From positions 434,001 to 498,000 of the forward strand of contig NZ_AUKG01000003.1 of assembly GCF_000424625.1 (NCBI RefSeq): a stretch of DNA of 64,000 bases, in the 5' to 3' direction. Below the pieces are notes generated by a model. The model was not told where the DNA came from and did not search any database. It worked only from the letters and a program-made list of their open reading frames with translations. The translations under genes were made by a program, and so were the position numbers. Each line of letters starts with the position of its first letter. The stretch's first letter is position 1. Below are positions 16,358-24,721 of this stretch, one piece after another. Source of the DNA: Conexibacter woesei Iso977N (GTDB lineage Bacteria > Actinomycetota > Thermoleophilia > Solirubrobacterales > Solirubrobacteraceae).

Positions 16358-16480
16358 GGTGATGGGCGGCTCCTCTCTCCTCGGGTGCCTTACGCCTATT
16401 CGTTGTACTCCTCTCGCGGCGAGGCGCAAGCGCGGTTGTGCGACCAGACGCCCGGGTGGGGGGTGCGTTGGAGGTTTCCT

Positions 16481-16531
16481 ATGAACGCGAGCCGGGATCG
16501 CGGGTGCATCATGTCGGTCTATGAGCGTTGA
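16481..16531 (+). CDS. Leader ORF overlapping the ThDP-enzyme start
   Basis: A 16-codon ORF ([16 protein letters not shown]) with a near-ideal GGAGG 6 nt before its ATG. Its stop (16529-16531) lies 8 nt inside the next gene, whose own ATG (16521) has no SD. The arrangement fits translational coupling. It is not enriched in Leu/Ile/Val, so a classic ilv-type attenuator peptide is unlikely. Confidence 0.5.
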   Translation: MNASRDRGCIMSVYER

Positions 16532-18167
16532 GACCGATACCGAGACCCGCGTCCACGGCGGGCGGCTGATCGCGCGGCGGCTGAAGGCGCACGGCGTCAC
16601 GAAGCTGTTCACGCTGAGCGGCGGCCACATCTTCTCGATCTACGACGGCTGCCGGGCCGAGGGGATCGACATCGTCGACACGCGCCACGAGCAGGCCGCG
16701 ACGTTCGCCGCCGAGGGCTGGGCGAAGGTGACGCGCACGCCGGGTGTCGCGGCGCTGACCGCGGGGCCGGGCGTGACCAACGGGATGAGCGCGATCGCGT
16801 CGGCCCAGCAGAGCGCCTCGCCGATCATGGTGCTCGGCGGCCGCGCGCCGGCGCTGCGCTGGGGGATGGGCTCGCTGCAGGAGATCGACCACGTCCCGTT
16901 CGTCGCGCCGCTGACGAAGCTGGCGAAGACCGCGGGGTCGCCGGACGAGATCGCCGGGCTGGTCGACGAGGCGCTGGCGACGTCGATGGCGCCGCACTCG
17001 GGCCCGACGTTCCTGGACTTCCCGATGGACCACGTGTTCAGCGAGGGCAGCGAGGGCGGGGCCGACGGTGTCCTGCACGACGTCCTGGCCGAGCCGATCG
17101 CGCCGGGCGACGTTGACAAGGTGATCGCCTTGCTCGACGCCGCGGAGCGCCCGGTGATCATGGCGGGCACGAACCTCTACTGGGGCCGCGGCGAGCACGC
17201 GCTGCGGGCGCTGGCCGAGGCGCGTGGGATCCCGGTCTACCTCAACGGCCAGGCGCGCGGCTGCCTGCCCGCCGACCACGACCTCTTCTTCTCGCGCGCG
17301 CGAGGCGACGGCCTGAAGGGCGCGGACCTCGCGCTGGTCATCGGCGTCCCGATGGACTTCCGGCTCGGCTTCGGGGGCTCGTTCGGCGAGGACACCAAGT
17401 TGGTCGTCATCGACCGCGCCGAGCCGGTCCGGGCGCACCCGCGGCCGGTCGAGGTCTCGCTGTACGGCGGGATCGACGCGACGCTGCGCGCTTTGGTCGG
17501 CGATGGCTCGGGGGCGGCGCGCACCACCGACTGGGTCGCGCACCTGCGCGGCAAGGAGACCGAGAAGCGCGAGGCCGAGCGCGCAGAGCTCGACGACGGC
17601 CGCTCGCCGCTGCACCCGATGCGCCTGTACCGCGAGCTCGGCGAGGTCCTGGACCGCAACGCGATCGTGATCGGCGACGGCGGCGACTTCGTCTCCTACG
17701 CCGGGCGCGTGATCGACACCTACGAGCCGGGCTGCTGGCTCGATCCGGGCCCGTTCGGCTGCCTCGGCACCGGCCCGGGCTACGCGCTGGCCGCCAAGCT
17801 CGCGCACCCGGACCGTCAGGTCGTCCTGCTCGTCGGCGACGGCGCGTTCGGGTTCTCCGGCATGGAGTTCGACACGCTCGCGCGCCACGGCGTCAACGTC
17901 GTCGCGGTGATGGGCAACAACGGGATCTGGGCGCTGGAGAAGCACCCGATGGAGTTCCTGTACGGGTACTCGGTCGCCGCCGAGCTGACGCCGGAGACAC
18001 GCTACGACCAGATGGTCGAGGCGCTCGGCGGCCACGGCGAGCTGGTCCGGACGCCGGAGGACGTCAGGCCGGCGATCGCGCGGGCGTTCGAGAGCGGCAG
18101 GCCGGCGCTCGTGAACGTGCTCACGGACCCCGACGTCGTCTACCCGCGCAAGTCGAACCTGGCCTAA
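16521..18167 (+). CDS. Thiamine diphosphate enzyme of the acetolactate synthase family
   Basis: A 548-aa ThDP-dependent enzyme. The N-terminal PYR domain has [19 protein letters not shown] and the catalytic Glu in [18 protein letters not shown] central domain follows, then the C-terminal PP domain with [15 protein letters not shown] ... VMGNNGIW, the ThDP/Mg motif. The family joins or cleaves 2-oxoacids (acetolactate synthase, 2-hydroxyacyl-CoA lyase, oxalyl-CoA decarboxylase). [11 protein letters not shown] is closer to the lyase-like branch, and no ilvN or ilvC lies adjacent, so a biosynthetic ALS role is not assured. The start overlaps a leader ORF. Confidence 0.8.
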   Translation: MSVETDTETRVHGGRLIARRLKAHGVTKLFTLSGGHIFSIYDGCRAEGIDIVDTRHEQAATFAAEGWAKVTRTPGVAALTAGPGVTNGMSAIASAQQSASPIMVLGGRAPALRWGMGSLQEIDHVPFVAPLTKLAKTAGSPDEIAGLVDEALATSMAPHSGPTFLDFPMDHVFSEGSEGGADGVLHDVLAEPIAPGDVDKVIALLDAAERPVIMAGTNLYWGRGEHALRALAEARGIPVYLNGQARGCLPADHDLFFSRARGDGLKGADLALVIGVPMDFRLGFGGSFGEDTKLVVIDRAEPVRAHPRPVEVSLYGGIDATLRALVGDGSGAARTTDWVAHLRGKETEKREAERAELDDGRSPLHPMRLYRELGEVLDRNAIVIGDGGDFVSYAGRVIDTYEPGCWLDPGPFGCLGTGPGYALAAKLAHPDRQVVLLVGDGAFGFSGMEFDTLARHGVNVVAVMGNNGIWALEKHPMEFLYGYSVAAELTPETRYDQMVEALGGHGELVRTPEDVRPAIARAFESGRPALVNVLTDPDVVYPRKSNLA

Positions 18168-18189
18168 GGCGTACTCGCGCGTACTGCTT

Positions 18190-18680
18190 TGGTGCGGTGT
18201 CCCTCCGATCGGCGGGGCACCGTGCCTAGGCAAGCCCGTTCGACTCCTTTCCGGCAGGAAGGATCGGCGGTCTTTCCGGTGCGTCTACACCCAGAAAGTC
18301 GGAAGCCGCCCAAACGGGCGGCTTCCAAACTCGGCCCCGACAGGACGGGCAGGGGTACGTGCCATGCGGGGGCCTGATTGTGTTGGCCCGAGCGGCGGGA
18401 GGCGCCGATTCGATGCGGCTTCGCTCGGACCTTTGCGTCGGGACGGCGAACGAACGAGCCTGTTCGGCACGTACATCCCGTTGCCCGACAGCAGGCAGTA
18501 TCTGACGGGTCCGGAGGGGCGGCAATCAGACACCCGTCCAGGCAGGTTCCGAGAAGTGGGGATGCGAGGTACAACCCCACGGCGGCAGTAACGGGAGGTG
18601 GGGCTTCGGCCTTGCTCGACCCAAGTCGCTGAAGCGGCCGGGGCGGGCGTGTTCCTCAGCCCTCGCCCGTCCCGCCGCAT
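18190..18680 (+). ncRNA. Candidate large structured noncoding RNA
   Basis: This 490-nt stretch lies between two convergent genes and holds no convincing ORF on either strand. GC is about 60-65% by hand count of two lines, against coding flanks above 70%. Helices seen: 18191-18199/18218-18226 (9 bp, two G-U), 18301-18311/18316-18326 (11 bp, perfect), 18346-18350/18483-18487 plus 18352-18354/18477-18479 plus 18355-18363/18466-18474 (17 bp long-range), 18370-18374/18385-18389, 18390-18394/18422-18426, 18504-18510/18532-18538, 18556-18561/18575-18580, a cUUCGg hairpin at 18600-18613, and a terminal 13-bp hairpin at 18634-18678. The G-U pairs and UUCG loop favour the + strand. RNase P, tmRNA and SRP motifs were sought and not found. 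Confidence 0.6.
18634..18678 (+). terminator. Strong GC hairpin ending the candidate RNA
   Basis: CGGGCG (18644-18649) pairs with CGCCCG (18664-18669). The stem is extended by GGG/CCC and GCGG/CCGC on either side of a one-base bulge and a small internal mismatch. There is no U-run. It could also serve the convergent minus gene, which stops at 18721. Confidence 0.5.
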
Positions 18681-18720
18681 CAAGTGGTGACGCGTGCTCG
18701 GGGGAGCAGCATCACGAGCA

Positions 18721-19650
18721 TCACGACGCGGTGGCGGCGGCCCGGTCCAGCGCCGCCCCGCGGAGGATGTCGTGCTCGGAGACCTCGACCTCGGAGAGGT
18801 CGAAGGTGCGCATCGCCTCGATCAGGAGGATGACGCCGGCGACGATCGCCTCGGCGCGGTCGGGGTGCAGGCCGGTGACGTGGCGGCGCTCTTCGGTGGT
18901 GAGCTGGGCGAGTCGGGCCAGCAGCATCTCGGCCTGCGCGCGGAGGAGGCGGAAGCCGTGGACCTTCGCGGGGTCGTAGGGGTCGAGCTCCTGGAGGATC
19001 GCGGCACAGGACGTGGCGGTGCCGGCGACGGCGATGCCCTTGGAGACGCGGGCGCGCTCCGATGCGGGCACGGAGGTCGTGAAGATCTCGTGGGTCTCCT
19101 GCTGGAGGAGCTGGAGCTCTTCTGGTCTCGGCGGATCGCTCTTGAGGAAGCGCTCCGTCTGGCGCACGACGCCGGCCTGGGTGGAGACGTGGAAGTGGAC
19201 GCTTGGGCCCTGGCCGACGACCAGCTCGGTCGAGCCGCCGCCGACGTCGATGACGACGGTGGGCTCGTTGCCGGCGGGGCGGTCGGAGGTGGCGCCGAGG
19301 TAGGTGAGGCGCGCCTCCTCGTCGCCGGTGATCGTGCGGGCGTTGATGTTGTAGGTGTCGTTGAGGCGGGTGGTGAACTCGCTGCCGTTGCGCGCGTCGC
19401 GGACAGCGGAGGTCAGGACGCCGGTGACGGCGTCGACGTTGTTGTCGTCGATGACCGCGCGGTACTCCGCGACGGCCTTCTCGACGCGCGCCATCGCCTC
19501 GTCGGCGAGCAGGCCGCTGTGGTCGACGCCCTGGCCGAGGCGGGTGACGGTGGTCCGGCGGTCGATCTCGGCGCTGATCGCGCCGTCCTCGACGTCCGCG
19601 ATGTAGAGGCGGGTGGAATTGGTCCCGACGTCGATGACCGCGATGCGCAT
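18721..19650 (-). CDS. Exopolyphosphatase / pppGpp phosphohydrolase family
   Basis: A 309-aa Ppx/GppA protein of the actin-like ATPase superfamily. The phosphate-1 loop is VIDVGTNSTRLYIADV, the catalytic Glu lies in ITGDEEARLTYLGA, and the phosphate-2 loop is VVIDVGGGSTELVVG. GIAVAGTATSCAA follows. The length corresponds to the short form, without the HD domain. It releases phosphate from polyphosphate or the 5' phosphate of pppGpp, and the sequence does not decide which. It lies 13 bp downstream of the hydroxyacid dehydrogenase gene on the same strand. Confidence 0.9.
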   Translation of the reverse strand: MRIAVIDVGTNSTRLYIADVEDGAISAEIDRRTTVTRLGQGVDHSGLLADEAMARVEKAVAEYRAVIDDNNVDAVTGVLTSAVRDARNGSEFTTRLNDTYNINARTITGDEEARLTYLGATSDRPAGNEPTVVIDVGGGSTELVVGQGPSVHFHVSTQAGVVRQTERFLKSDPPRPEELQLLQQETHEIFTTSVPASERARVSKGIAVAGTATSCAAILQELDPYDPAKVHGFRLLRAQAEMLLARLAQLTTEERRHVTGLHPDRAEAIVAGVILLIEAMRTFDLSEVEVSEHDILRGAALDRAAATAS

Positions 19651-19663
19651 GGCGTGGCCGAGC

Positions 19664-20587
19664 CTACTTCGCGGGGTGGGGGAGCGGGCGGCCGTCGAGG
19701 CCGGCGAGGAGGTTGTCGACGGCGAGCGCGGTCATCTTGGCGCGGGCGGTGTGGGTGGCGGAGCCGATGTGGGGGAGGACCAGGAGGTTGGGCGCTGCGA
19801 GCAGCGGGTCGTCGGGCGGGAGCGGCTCCGGGTCGGTGACGTCGAGCGCGGCCGCTTGGAGGTGGCCGCTGTGGAGCGCGTTCGCCAGCGCGGCCTGGTC
19901 GACGAGGCCGCCGCGGCCGGTGTTGACGAGGATCGCACCGGGCTTCGTCGCTGCGAGTGCCGTGGCGTCGATCATGTGGCGCGTCTGCGGGGTGAGCGGC
20001 GCGTGGAGCGAGACGAAGTCGGCTTGTTGTAGGGCTTGGTGGAGGTCGTCGTCGCGGCCGACGGCCAACACCTTCATGTCGAACCCTTCCGCGCGCCTCG
20101 CGACGGCGCTGCCGATCCGCCCTGCGCCGCCGACGATCGCGATCGTCTGGCCGGCGACATCCGCGCCGAGCCAGCCCTGCGTCTCGAACGTGCGCCAGCG
20201 CCCGTCCTTGACGGCGGCCGCGGCCTCGGGGAGGCGGCGCGCGGCGGCGAGCAGAAGCGCGAACGCCAAGTCCGCCGTCGCATCCGTCAGGACATCCGGG
20301 GTGACGCCGACCGCGATGCTGCGCGCGGCGGTCGCGTCCATGTCGATGTTGTCGAACCCGATCGCGTAGTTGGCAATCACCTTGAGTCGGGGTGCGGCAT
20401 CGAGCAGCGCCTGGTCGACGCGCTCCGTGAGCGTCGTCAGCAGGCCTTCCGTGTCGGCCACCGCATCCCGCAGCTCGGTCGGATGCGGCGGCAGGTTGCC
20501 CGGCCACACGGTCACCGCGTGCCCCGCCTCCTCGAGCTTCCCGAGGGCATCGCCTTCGAGCCTGCGCGCCACGAACACATCAGCCAT
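19664..20587 (-). CDS. D-isomer 2-hydroxyacid dehydrogenase (glyoxylate/hydroxypyruvate reductase-like)
   Basis: A 307-aa NAD(P)H-dependent dehydrogenase. The Rossmann motif is IAIVGGAGRIGSAVARR. The catalytic Arg is in ILVNTGRGGLVDQAAL, the Glu in ALDVTDPEPLPPDDPLL, and the His in VLPHIGSATHTAR. The N-terminal substrate domain has VIANYAIGFDNIDMDA. ATG 20587 gives MADVFVARR, the normal beginning. The longer open frame runs into the divergent promoter. It probably reduces glyoxylate or hydroxypyruvate. Confidence 0.87.
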   Translation of the reverse strand: MADVFVARRLEGDALGKLEEAGHAVTVWPGNLPPHPTELRDAVADTEGLLTTLTERVDQALLDAAPRLKVIANYAIGFDNIDMDATAARSIAVGVTPDVLTDATADLAFALLLAAARRLPEAAAAVKDGRWRTFETQGWLGADVAGQTIAIVGGAGRIGSAVARRAEGFDMKVLAVGRDDDLHQALQQADFVSLHAPLTPQTRHMIDATALAATKPGAILVNTGRGGLVDQAALANALHSGHLQAAALDVTDPEPLPPDDPLLAAPNLLVLPHIGSATHTARAKMTALAVDNLLAGLDGRPLPHPAK

Positions 20588-20628
20588 CTGCGCGACCCTA
20601 CGCCAGGTGAGCCCTAGGCTTCGCGCCG

Positions 20629-20931
20629 ATGTTCGTGGCCACCGCCCGCACCGGGGACCCCCAAGCACCGGAGATCATCCCCTCCGACCACTGCATCGCC
20701 CGCTACCGCGAACGCAGCCCCGTGCGCAGTGCCGGCCTCGACGCCGTCGTGCACGGCCTCATCGCCATCCTCGAGGACGCGACGATCATGTCCTACCCGC
20801 CCGCGTGGGCGGTGAGCGACCGCCCCGCGCCCCTCTGGGCCATCTCCGGCGACCTCGCCTTCCCGCTGGCGCGGACCCCACAACCAGGCCGCTGGCTCGC
20901 GGTGACCTGCCTCCGCAAGACCCGCCGGTAA
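20629..20931 (+). CDS. Hypothetical small protein
   Basis: A 100-aa protein of unknown function. The segment IPSDHCIARYRER, followed by WAVSDRPAPLWAISGDLAFP and WLAVTCLRKTRR, has the length and HxxxRxxER-like start of some small toxin or DUF4258-type folds, but the match is too weak to assign. TAGGCT (20615-20620) lies 8 nt before the ATG, consistent with leaderless expression. It is divergent from the dehydrogenase and directly upstream of tRNA-fMet. Confidence 0.5.
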   Translation: MFVATARTGDPQAPEIIPSDHCIARYRERSPVRSAGLDAVVHGLIAILEDATIMSYPPAWAVSDRPAPLWAISGDLAFPLARTPQPGRWLAVTCLRKTRR

Positions 20932-20986
20932 CCCACCCGACACACCCCGCCGCAACCGTTCACACCCGCTATACTTCTCCGTCCGC

Positions 20987-21060
<74 letters not shown>

Positions 21061-21064
21061 CTCA

Positions 21065-21100
21065 ACAAAAGGTCCGCTTTTGCGGGCCTTTTGTCGTTCT
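21065..21100 (+). terminator. Rho-independent terminator after tRNA-fMet
   Basis: The stem ACAAAAGGTCCGC / GCGGGCCTTTTGT with a TTTT loop begins 5 nt after the tRNA and is followed by CGTTCT. The form is classical apart from the short U-run. Confidence 0.85.
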
Positions 21101-21131
21101 GCAGCGACTGCTTAAGTCGCGGAAAACGCGG

Positions 21132-21167
21132 TGGGGCAATAAATGGGGCAATAACCGTATTGCCCCA
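21132..21167 (+). repeat. Direct and inverted TGGGGCAATAA repeats beside tRNA
   Basis: TGGGGCAATAA occurs at 21132-21142 and 21144-21154 (12-bp period). ATTGCCCCA (21159-21167) is the exact inverse of the second copy's first 9 bases, so TGGGGCAAT-aaccgt-ATTGCCCCA can form a perfect 9-bp hairpin. The A+T content and position next to a tRNA are reminiscent of integrase arm sites. Confidence 0.7.
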
Positions 21168-21306
21168 TGCGATCGCGCCGACCGCAGGCGGCGCTAGGTT
21201 CGCCGCCCGCTGGACTGGCACACCGCCGCCAGCTCGGCGGGCCTGTCTGAAAAGCGCCCCGCGCCGCGTCAACGGCCGGGGGCATGGCCCAAGGAGCTGA
21301 CACTCC

Positions 21307-21699
21307 ATGAGCACCTTCTCGCCCGGCCTGACCAACACGACCCAGTCCACGGCGTTCAACGCCACCGACACGCTCTCGACATGCTTGTCGCTCGCCGATC
21401 CGACCACGGGGACCTACAGCTGCACCGCGCAGCAGGCGCCGGCCGGCAGCACCGGGACGGCCACGTTCACGTGGGCCGACAGCACCACGAGCACCTTCAG
21501 CTACACCGACGTCAACGGCGCCCTGCTGGTCGGCGGGTCCTACGTCGACACCTTGACGGGCACGATGACCAGCGGGAAGTTCGCCGGCGCCACCGTCACC
21601 GAGGTGATCGTCGATCCAACGCTGTCGGTGCTGCAGTGCCTGACCACCGGCGTCTCCGACCTCACCGGCGTCGCGACCCTGACGGTCACCGGCATCTAG
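21307..21699 (+). CDS. Beta-rich protein lacking a signal peptide; paralogue of the 30463 protein
   Basis: A 130-aa protein of unknown function, rich in Thr, Ser and Gly. It aligns over nearly its full length with the secreted protein at 30463. Shared blocks include FTWADSTTSTFSYT versus YTWADRTTSVFSYT, MTSGKFAGATVT versus MTSGKFAGAAVT, and DPTLSVLQCLTTGVSDLTG versus DPTLSLVQCLTTGISAVTG. Unlike its paralogue it begins directly in the mature domain, so it is either cytosolic or a truncated copy. An AAGGAG lies 10 nt upstream of the ATG. Confidence 0.65.
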   Translation: MSTFSPGLTNTTQSTAFNATDTLSTCLSLADPTTGTYSCTAQQAPAGSTGTATFTWADSTTSTFSYTDVNGALLVGGSYVDTLTGTMTSGKFAGATVTEVIVDPTLSVLQCLTTGVSDLTGVATLTVTGI

Positions 21700-21726
21700 A
21701 CGCTGCCCCCCGCACCCCAGGACGCG

Positions 21727-22860
21727 TCAGGCGACCTTCGCGTCGGTCAGGTGCGCCGTCCAGCGCTCCTCGATGTGCCCGAAGCGCCAGACGGCGAGCG
21801 CGACGGCCCAGGTGACGATGAAGAGCACGACGATGAGGTAGCCGATCAGGTTGATGTCCAAGCCGTCGATCCAGTCGAAGAACGCACCGGTGAGCGTGAG
21901 CTTGTCGGCGAGCACCTGGATCAGCTCGATGGTCCCGATGAGCAGCGCGACCATGACCGACAACCCCGTGATGGTGATGTTGTAATACACCTTGCGCACG
22001 GGCCGCGAGAAGGCCCAGCCGTAGGCGAAGTTCATCAACGCCCCGTCGATGGTGTCCAGCAGCGACATGCCGGCGGCGAAGAGGACCGGCAGGCAGAGGA
22101 TCGCGTAGAACGGCAGGCCGCTCGTCGTCGCCGCGCCGGCCGTGGCCAGGAGCGCGATCTCGGTGGCGGTGTCGAAGCCCAGGCCGAAGAGGACGCCCAC
22201 GGGGTACATCTGCCAGGGCTGCCTGACCGCTCGCGTCGCGCGGCCCAGGAAGCGGTTCATGAAGCCGCGTGAGTCGAGCTGGTGCTCGAGCCGGCGCTCG
22301 TCGTAGTCACCGTGGCGCATGCGCCGGAACACGCGCACGATGCCGGCGAGCGCCGCGAGGTTGATCAGGCCGACGAGGAACAGGAACGAGCCCGACACGG
22401 TCGGGCCGATCACCCCGGTGGCCTGGTGCAACGCGGAGTCGTCGGCGGCGACGTCGCCGCCGAGGCCGCGCACGCCGACCGCGAACAGCGCTGCGAGCGC
22501 GAAGACGATCGTCGAATGCCCGAGCGAGAAGAAGAACCCGACGCTCAGCGGCCGCTGGCCTTCGGTCATCAGCTTGCGTGTGGTGTTGTCGATCGCGCCG
22601 ATGTGGTCGGCGTCGAACGCGTGGCGCAGACCCAAGGTGTAGGCCGTGATCCCGACGCCGATCCCGAACGCGCCGCTGCCCGCGCCGAGGTCAAGGTGGT
22701 GGGGGACCACGAAGACGACCAGCAGGCCGAACCCGACGACGTGCAGCGCGAGGATCGCGAACGCGAGCACGGCGGCGCGCCGCCACTCGGCGGGCGTCAG
22801 CGCACCGGCGGTCCGGCGCAGGCACGAGGCTCCGGGCACGCCCGCGCTGCCAGCGCTCAT
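21727..22860 (-). CDS. NiCoT-family nickel/cobalt permease
   Basis: A 377-aa membrane transporter with about eight helices. The family signature HAFDADHIGAIDNTTRKL lies in the second helix (about residues 96-113). GFFFSLGHSTIVF and LFGLGFDTATEIALLA follow, both typical of HoxN/NixA proteins that import Ni2+ or Co2+ with high affinity. It is divergent from the peroxidase operon. No Ni enzyme is in the window, so the metal is uncertain. A GGCCC-type inverted repeat lies in the shared 116-bp promoter region. Confidence 0.88.
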   Translation of the reverse strand: MSAGSAGVPGASCLRRTAGALTPAEWRRAAVLAFAILALHVVGFGLLVVFVVPHHLDLGAGSGAFGIGVGITAYTLGLRHAFDADHIGAIDNTTRKLMTEGQRPLSVGFFFSLGHSTIVFALAALFAVGVRGLGGDVAADDSALHQATGVIGPTVSGSFLFLVGLINLAALAGIVRVFRRMRHGDYDERRLEHQLDSRGFMNRFLGRATRAVRQPWQMYPVGVLFGLGFDTATEIALLATAGAATTSGLPFYAILCLPVLFAAGMSLLDTIDGALMNFAYGWAFSRPVRKVYYNITITGLSVMVALLIGTIELIQVLADKLTLTGAFFDWIDGLDINLIGYLIVVLFIVTWAVALAVWRFGHIEERWTAHLTDAKVA

Positions 22861-23015
22861 TGATCGGCTCCTTGGTTCGGTGTGGCCCCGGTCTCACGCC
22901 GGGCCTCGCGGACCTATGCCCCACGAGCGGCTCGACGCTACCGGCCTGCGGTGACTCGCGCGATCACCCGTTCGGGATGATGCGCGGCCACCCCGGCGTG
23001 GAGACACTTGAGGAC

Positions 23016-23564
23016 ATGGCAACAACTGCGCAAGGGACGCCCGAGCACGGGGTCAGCGTCGGACCGACGAGCGAGTTCAGCCTGTTCTTCCGCGTCAAGC
23101 CCGGGGACGGTCCGGGGCTGCGGACGGCGCTCGGCGACCTGCAGAAGACACCCGGCTACCGGCCGGGGGACTACGGGATGGCGATCTCGTCGATCCACGA
23201 GGCGCGGTTCGTGCTGTTCGACGACGACACGCAGCTGGCGTTCATCACCAGCTTCGACGGCCCGTGGGACGCCTACATGGAGGACTTCTTCATGTCGGGG
23301 CCGACGCTCGCGCTCTTCGACGCTATCTTCCGCCACACGGAGGGCTACGACGGCCTTCCGGACCTGGCTGCGGTGAAGCGCTTCGTCTTCGGCGCACAGC
23401 AGACCGCGACCGCCTACGCGCGCAACTACGGCGGCACCGTGAAGGAGCTGCGCAAGGCGCAGCGCGTCAACGCCGCCTTCCAGCAGGTGCTCGACCACCC
23501 GGACGCCGCCGCTGCGCTGCAGCACCCGGCGCTCAAGCCGCTGCTCGAAGAGGCCGCGGACTAG
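23016..23564 (+). CDS. Unknown protein leading the DyP peroxidase operon
   Basis: A 182-aa soluble protein. The first half has a ferredoxin-like alternation (EFSLFFRVKPGDGPGLRTAL; SSIHEARFVLFDDDTQLAFI; FDGPWDAYMEDFF), and the second half is helical. It resembles a recurrent IHEARFVLFDD-type domain I cannot name. The start is uncertain: ATG 23016 has GAGG only 2 nt away, and ATG 22977 or 22980 would add 12-13 residues. It is 3 bp from the DUF4331 gene, so it is probably a partner of the DyP enzyme. Confidence 0.65.
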   Translation: MATTAQGTPEHGVSVGPTSEFSLFFRVKPGDGPGLRTALGDLQKTPGYRPGDYGMAISSIHEARFVLFDDDTQLAFITSFDGPWDAYMEDFFMSGPTLALFDAIFRHTEGYDGLPDLAAVKRFVFGAQQTATAYARNYGGTVKELRKAQRVNAAFQQVLDHPDAAAALQHPALKPLLEEAAD

Positions 23565-23567
23565 TCG

Positions 23568-24701
23568 ATGTCCGACCACATCTCCGGGCCGCGGGCGCTG
23601 TCGGATCCGATCGCCGACATCACCGACGTGTACGCCTTCCCGAGCCCCGAGCGCCCGGACCGCCTCGTGCTCGTCATGAACACGCTCCCGTTCGCCAAGC
23701 CGTCGAGCGCACTGTCTGAAGGGCTGATCTACCGCTTTCGGCTGCGGCCCCTCACCCCGAACGGGTCCGGGGACGGCGCGCCGTTCACGCCGAGCGACGA
23801 CGAGCTCGTGTTCGACTGCGTGTTCGCCGTGCACGTGCACACCGACGGCCTCTGGGGCTTCGAGCAGGAGGGCACGTGCACCACGCCGGACGGGGAGACC
23901 GTCGCGTTCCGCGTCAACGATCCGGCCAGCGCCGAGGAGCACGGTGTCCGGGTCTTCGCAGGGTCGCGATGGGACCCGTTCATCATGGACGCCCCCGCCG
24001 CGCTGAAGACCGTCGCGACGGGGGAGATGGCGTTCACCGACCCGTCGTCGATCTACCTCGACGGCAAGAACGTCCTCGGCCTGGTCGTGGAGCTCGACAT
24101 GGCCCTGCTCGGCGGCGCGACGATGGTGGCCGTCGTCGCCGAGACCGTCACCCGGGGCGTGTTCCACGTCCGGATCGAGCGCGTCGGCCGTCCCGAGGTC
24201 AAGAACATGATGTTGGGCCCGAAGCAGTTCGACCCCGTCAACCGCGACCTCGAGATCCGCGATCTCTACAACAGCGAGGACGTCTTCGACCTCCAGGACG
24301 ACTACGTCGGCGCCTACCGCGCTCGGCTCGACGCCAACCTCGCCTTCTGGGACGGCCTCGACGGGAAGGCCGACTGGACGCTGGGCGAGGGTGGCCGCCA
24401 TCCGCTGACCGAGGTGGTGCTCGCCGACTACCTCGTCGTCGACGTGACCAAGCCCTACGTCGAGCAGGGGTCGTACCTGGAGATCGAGCTCGCGGCGCTG
24501 CGGGGCGATGCCCACGCGACGTGCGGCGGACGGACGCTCAACGACGACGTGGTCGACACGATGTTCACGCAGCTCATCAACGCCGGCACCGGGCCCGTGA
24601 TCCGCGACGGCGTCGACCGCTCGTCGCGCCCCGGCACCCGCACGTTCCCGTACCTGGCCGAGCCCAACCCGGATCCGCCCCAGCCCCCCGGGCACCTCTG
24701 A
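23568..24701 (+). CDS. DUF4331 family protein, cytosolic
   Basis: A 377-aa protein with the DUF4331 hallmarks: ADITDVYAFPSPERPDRLVL at the N-terminus and CGGRTLNDDVVDTMFTQLIN near the end. It also has KNVLGLVVELDMALL and VGRPEVKNMML. Characterised function is lacking. DUF4331 proteins are often exported, but this one has no signal peptide. It lies between the unknown leader gene and the DyP peroxidase (20-bp gap), suggesting a joint role in peroxide or radical chemistry. Confidence 0.78.
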   Translation: MSDHISGPRALSDPIADITDVYAFPSPERPDRLVLVMNTLPFAKPSSALSEGLIYRFRLRPLTPNGSGDGAPFTPSDDELVFDCVFAVHVHTDGLWGFEQEGTCTTPDGETVAFRVNDPASAEEHGVRVFAGSRWDPFIMDAPAALKTVATGEMAFTDPSSIYLDGKNVLGLVVELDMALLGGATMVAVVAETVTRGVFHVRIERVGRPEVKNMMLGPKQFDPVNRDLEIRDLYNSEDVFDLQDDYVGAYRARLDANLAFWDGLDGKADWTLGEGGRHPLTEVVLADYLVVDVTKPYVEQGSYLEIELAALRGDAHATCGGRTLNDDVVDTMFTQLINAGTGPVIRDGVDRSSRPGTRTFPYLAEPNPDPPQPPGHL

Positions 24702-24721
24702 ACGATGGTGGACCTGCGGCC

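Noticed and set aside
18190-18680. RNase P RNA, tmRNA or SRP RNA as identity of the structured region
   Set aside because: The universal RNase P segment GAGGAAAGTCC and its partner, the tmRNA ends and T arm, and the SRP GGAAGGAAGCAGCC-like motif were looked for on both strands and not found.
18226-18683. Minus-strand open frames of 99-138 codons in the 18168-18720 gap
   Set aside because: They overlap each other in different frames and are rich in Arg, Pro and Ser. They have no family resemblance, and the DNA shows RNA-like inverted repeats instead.
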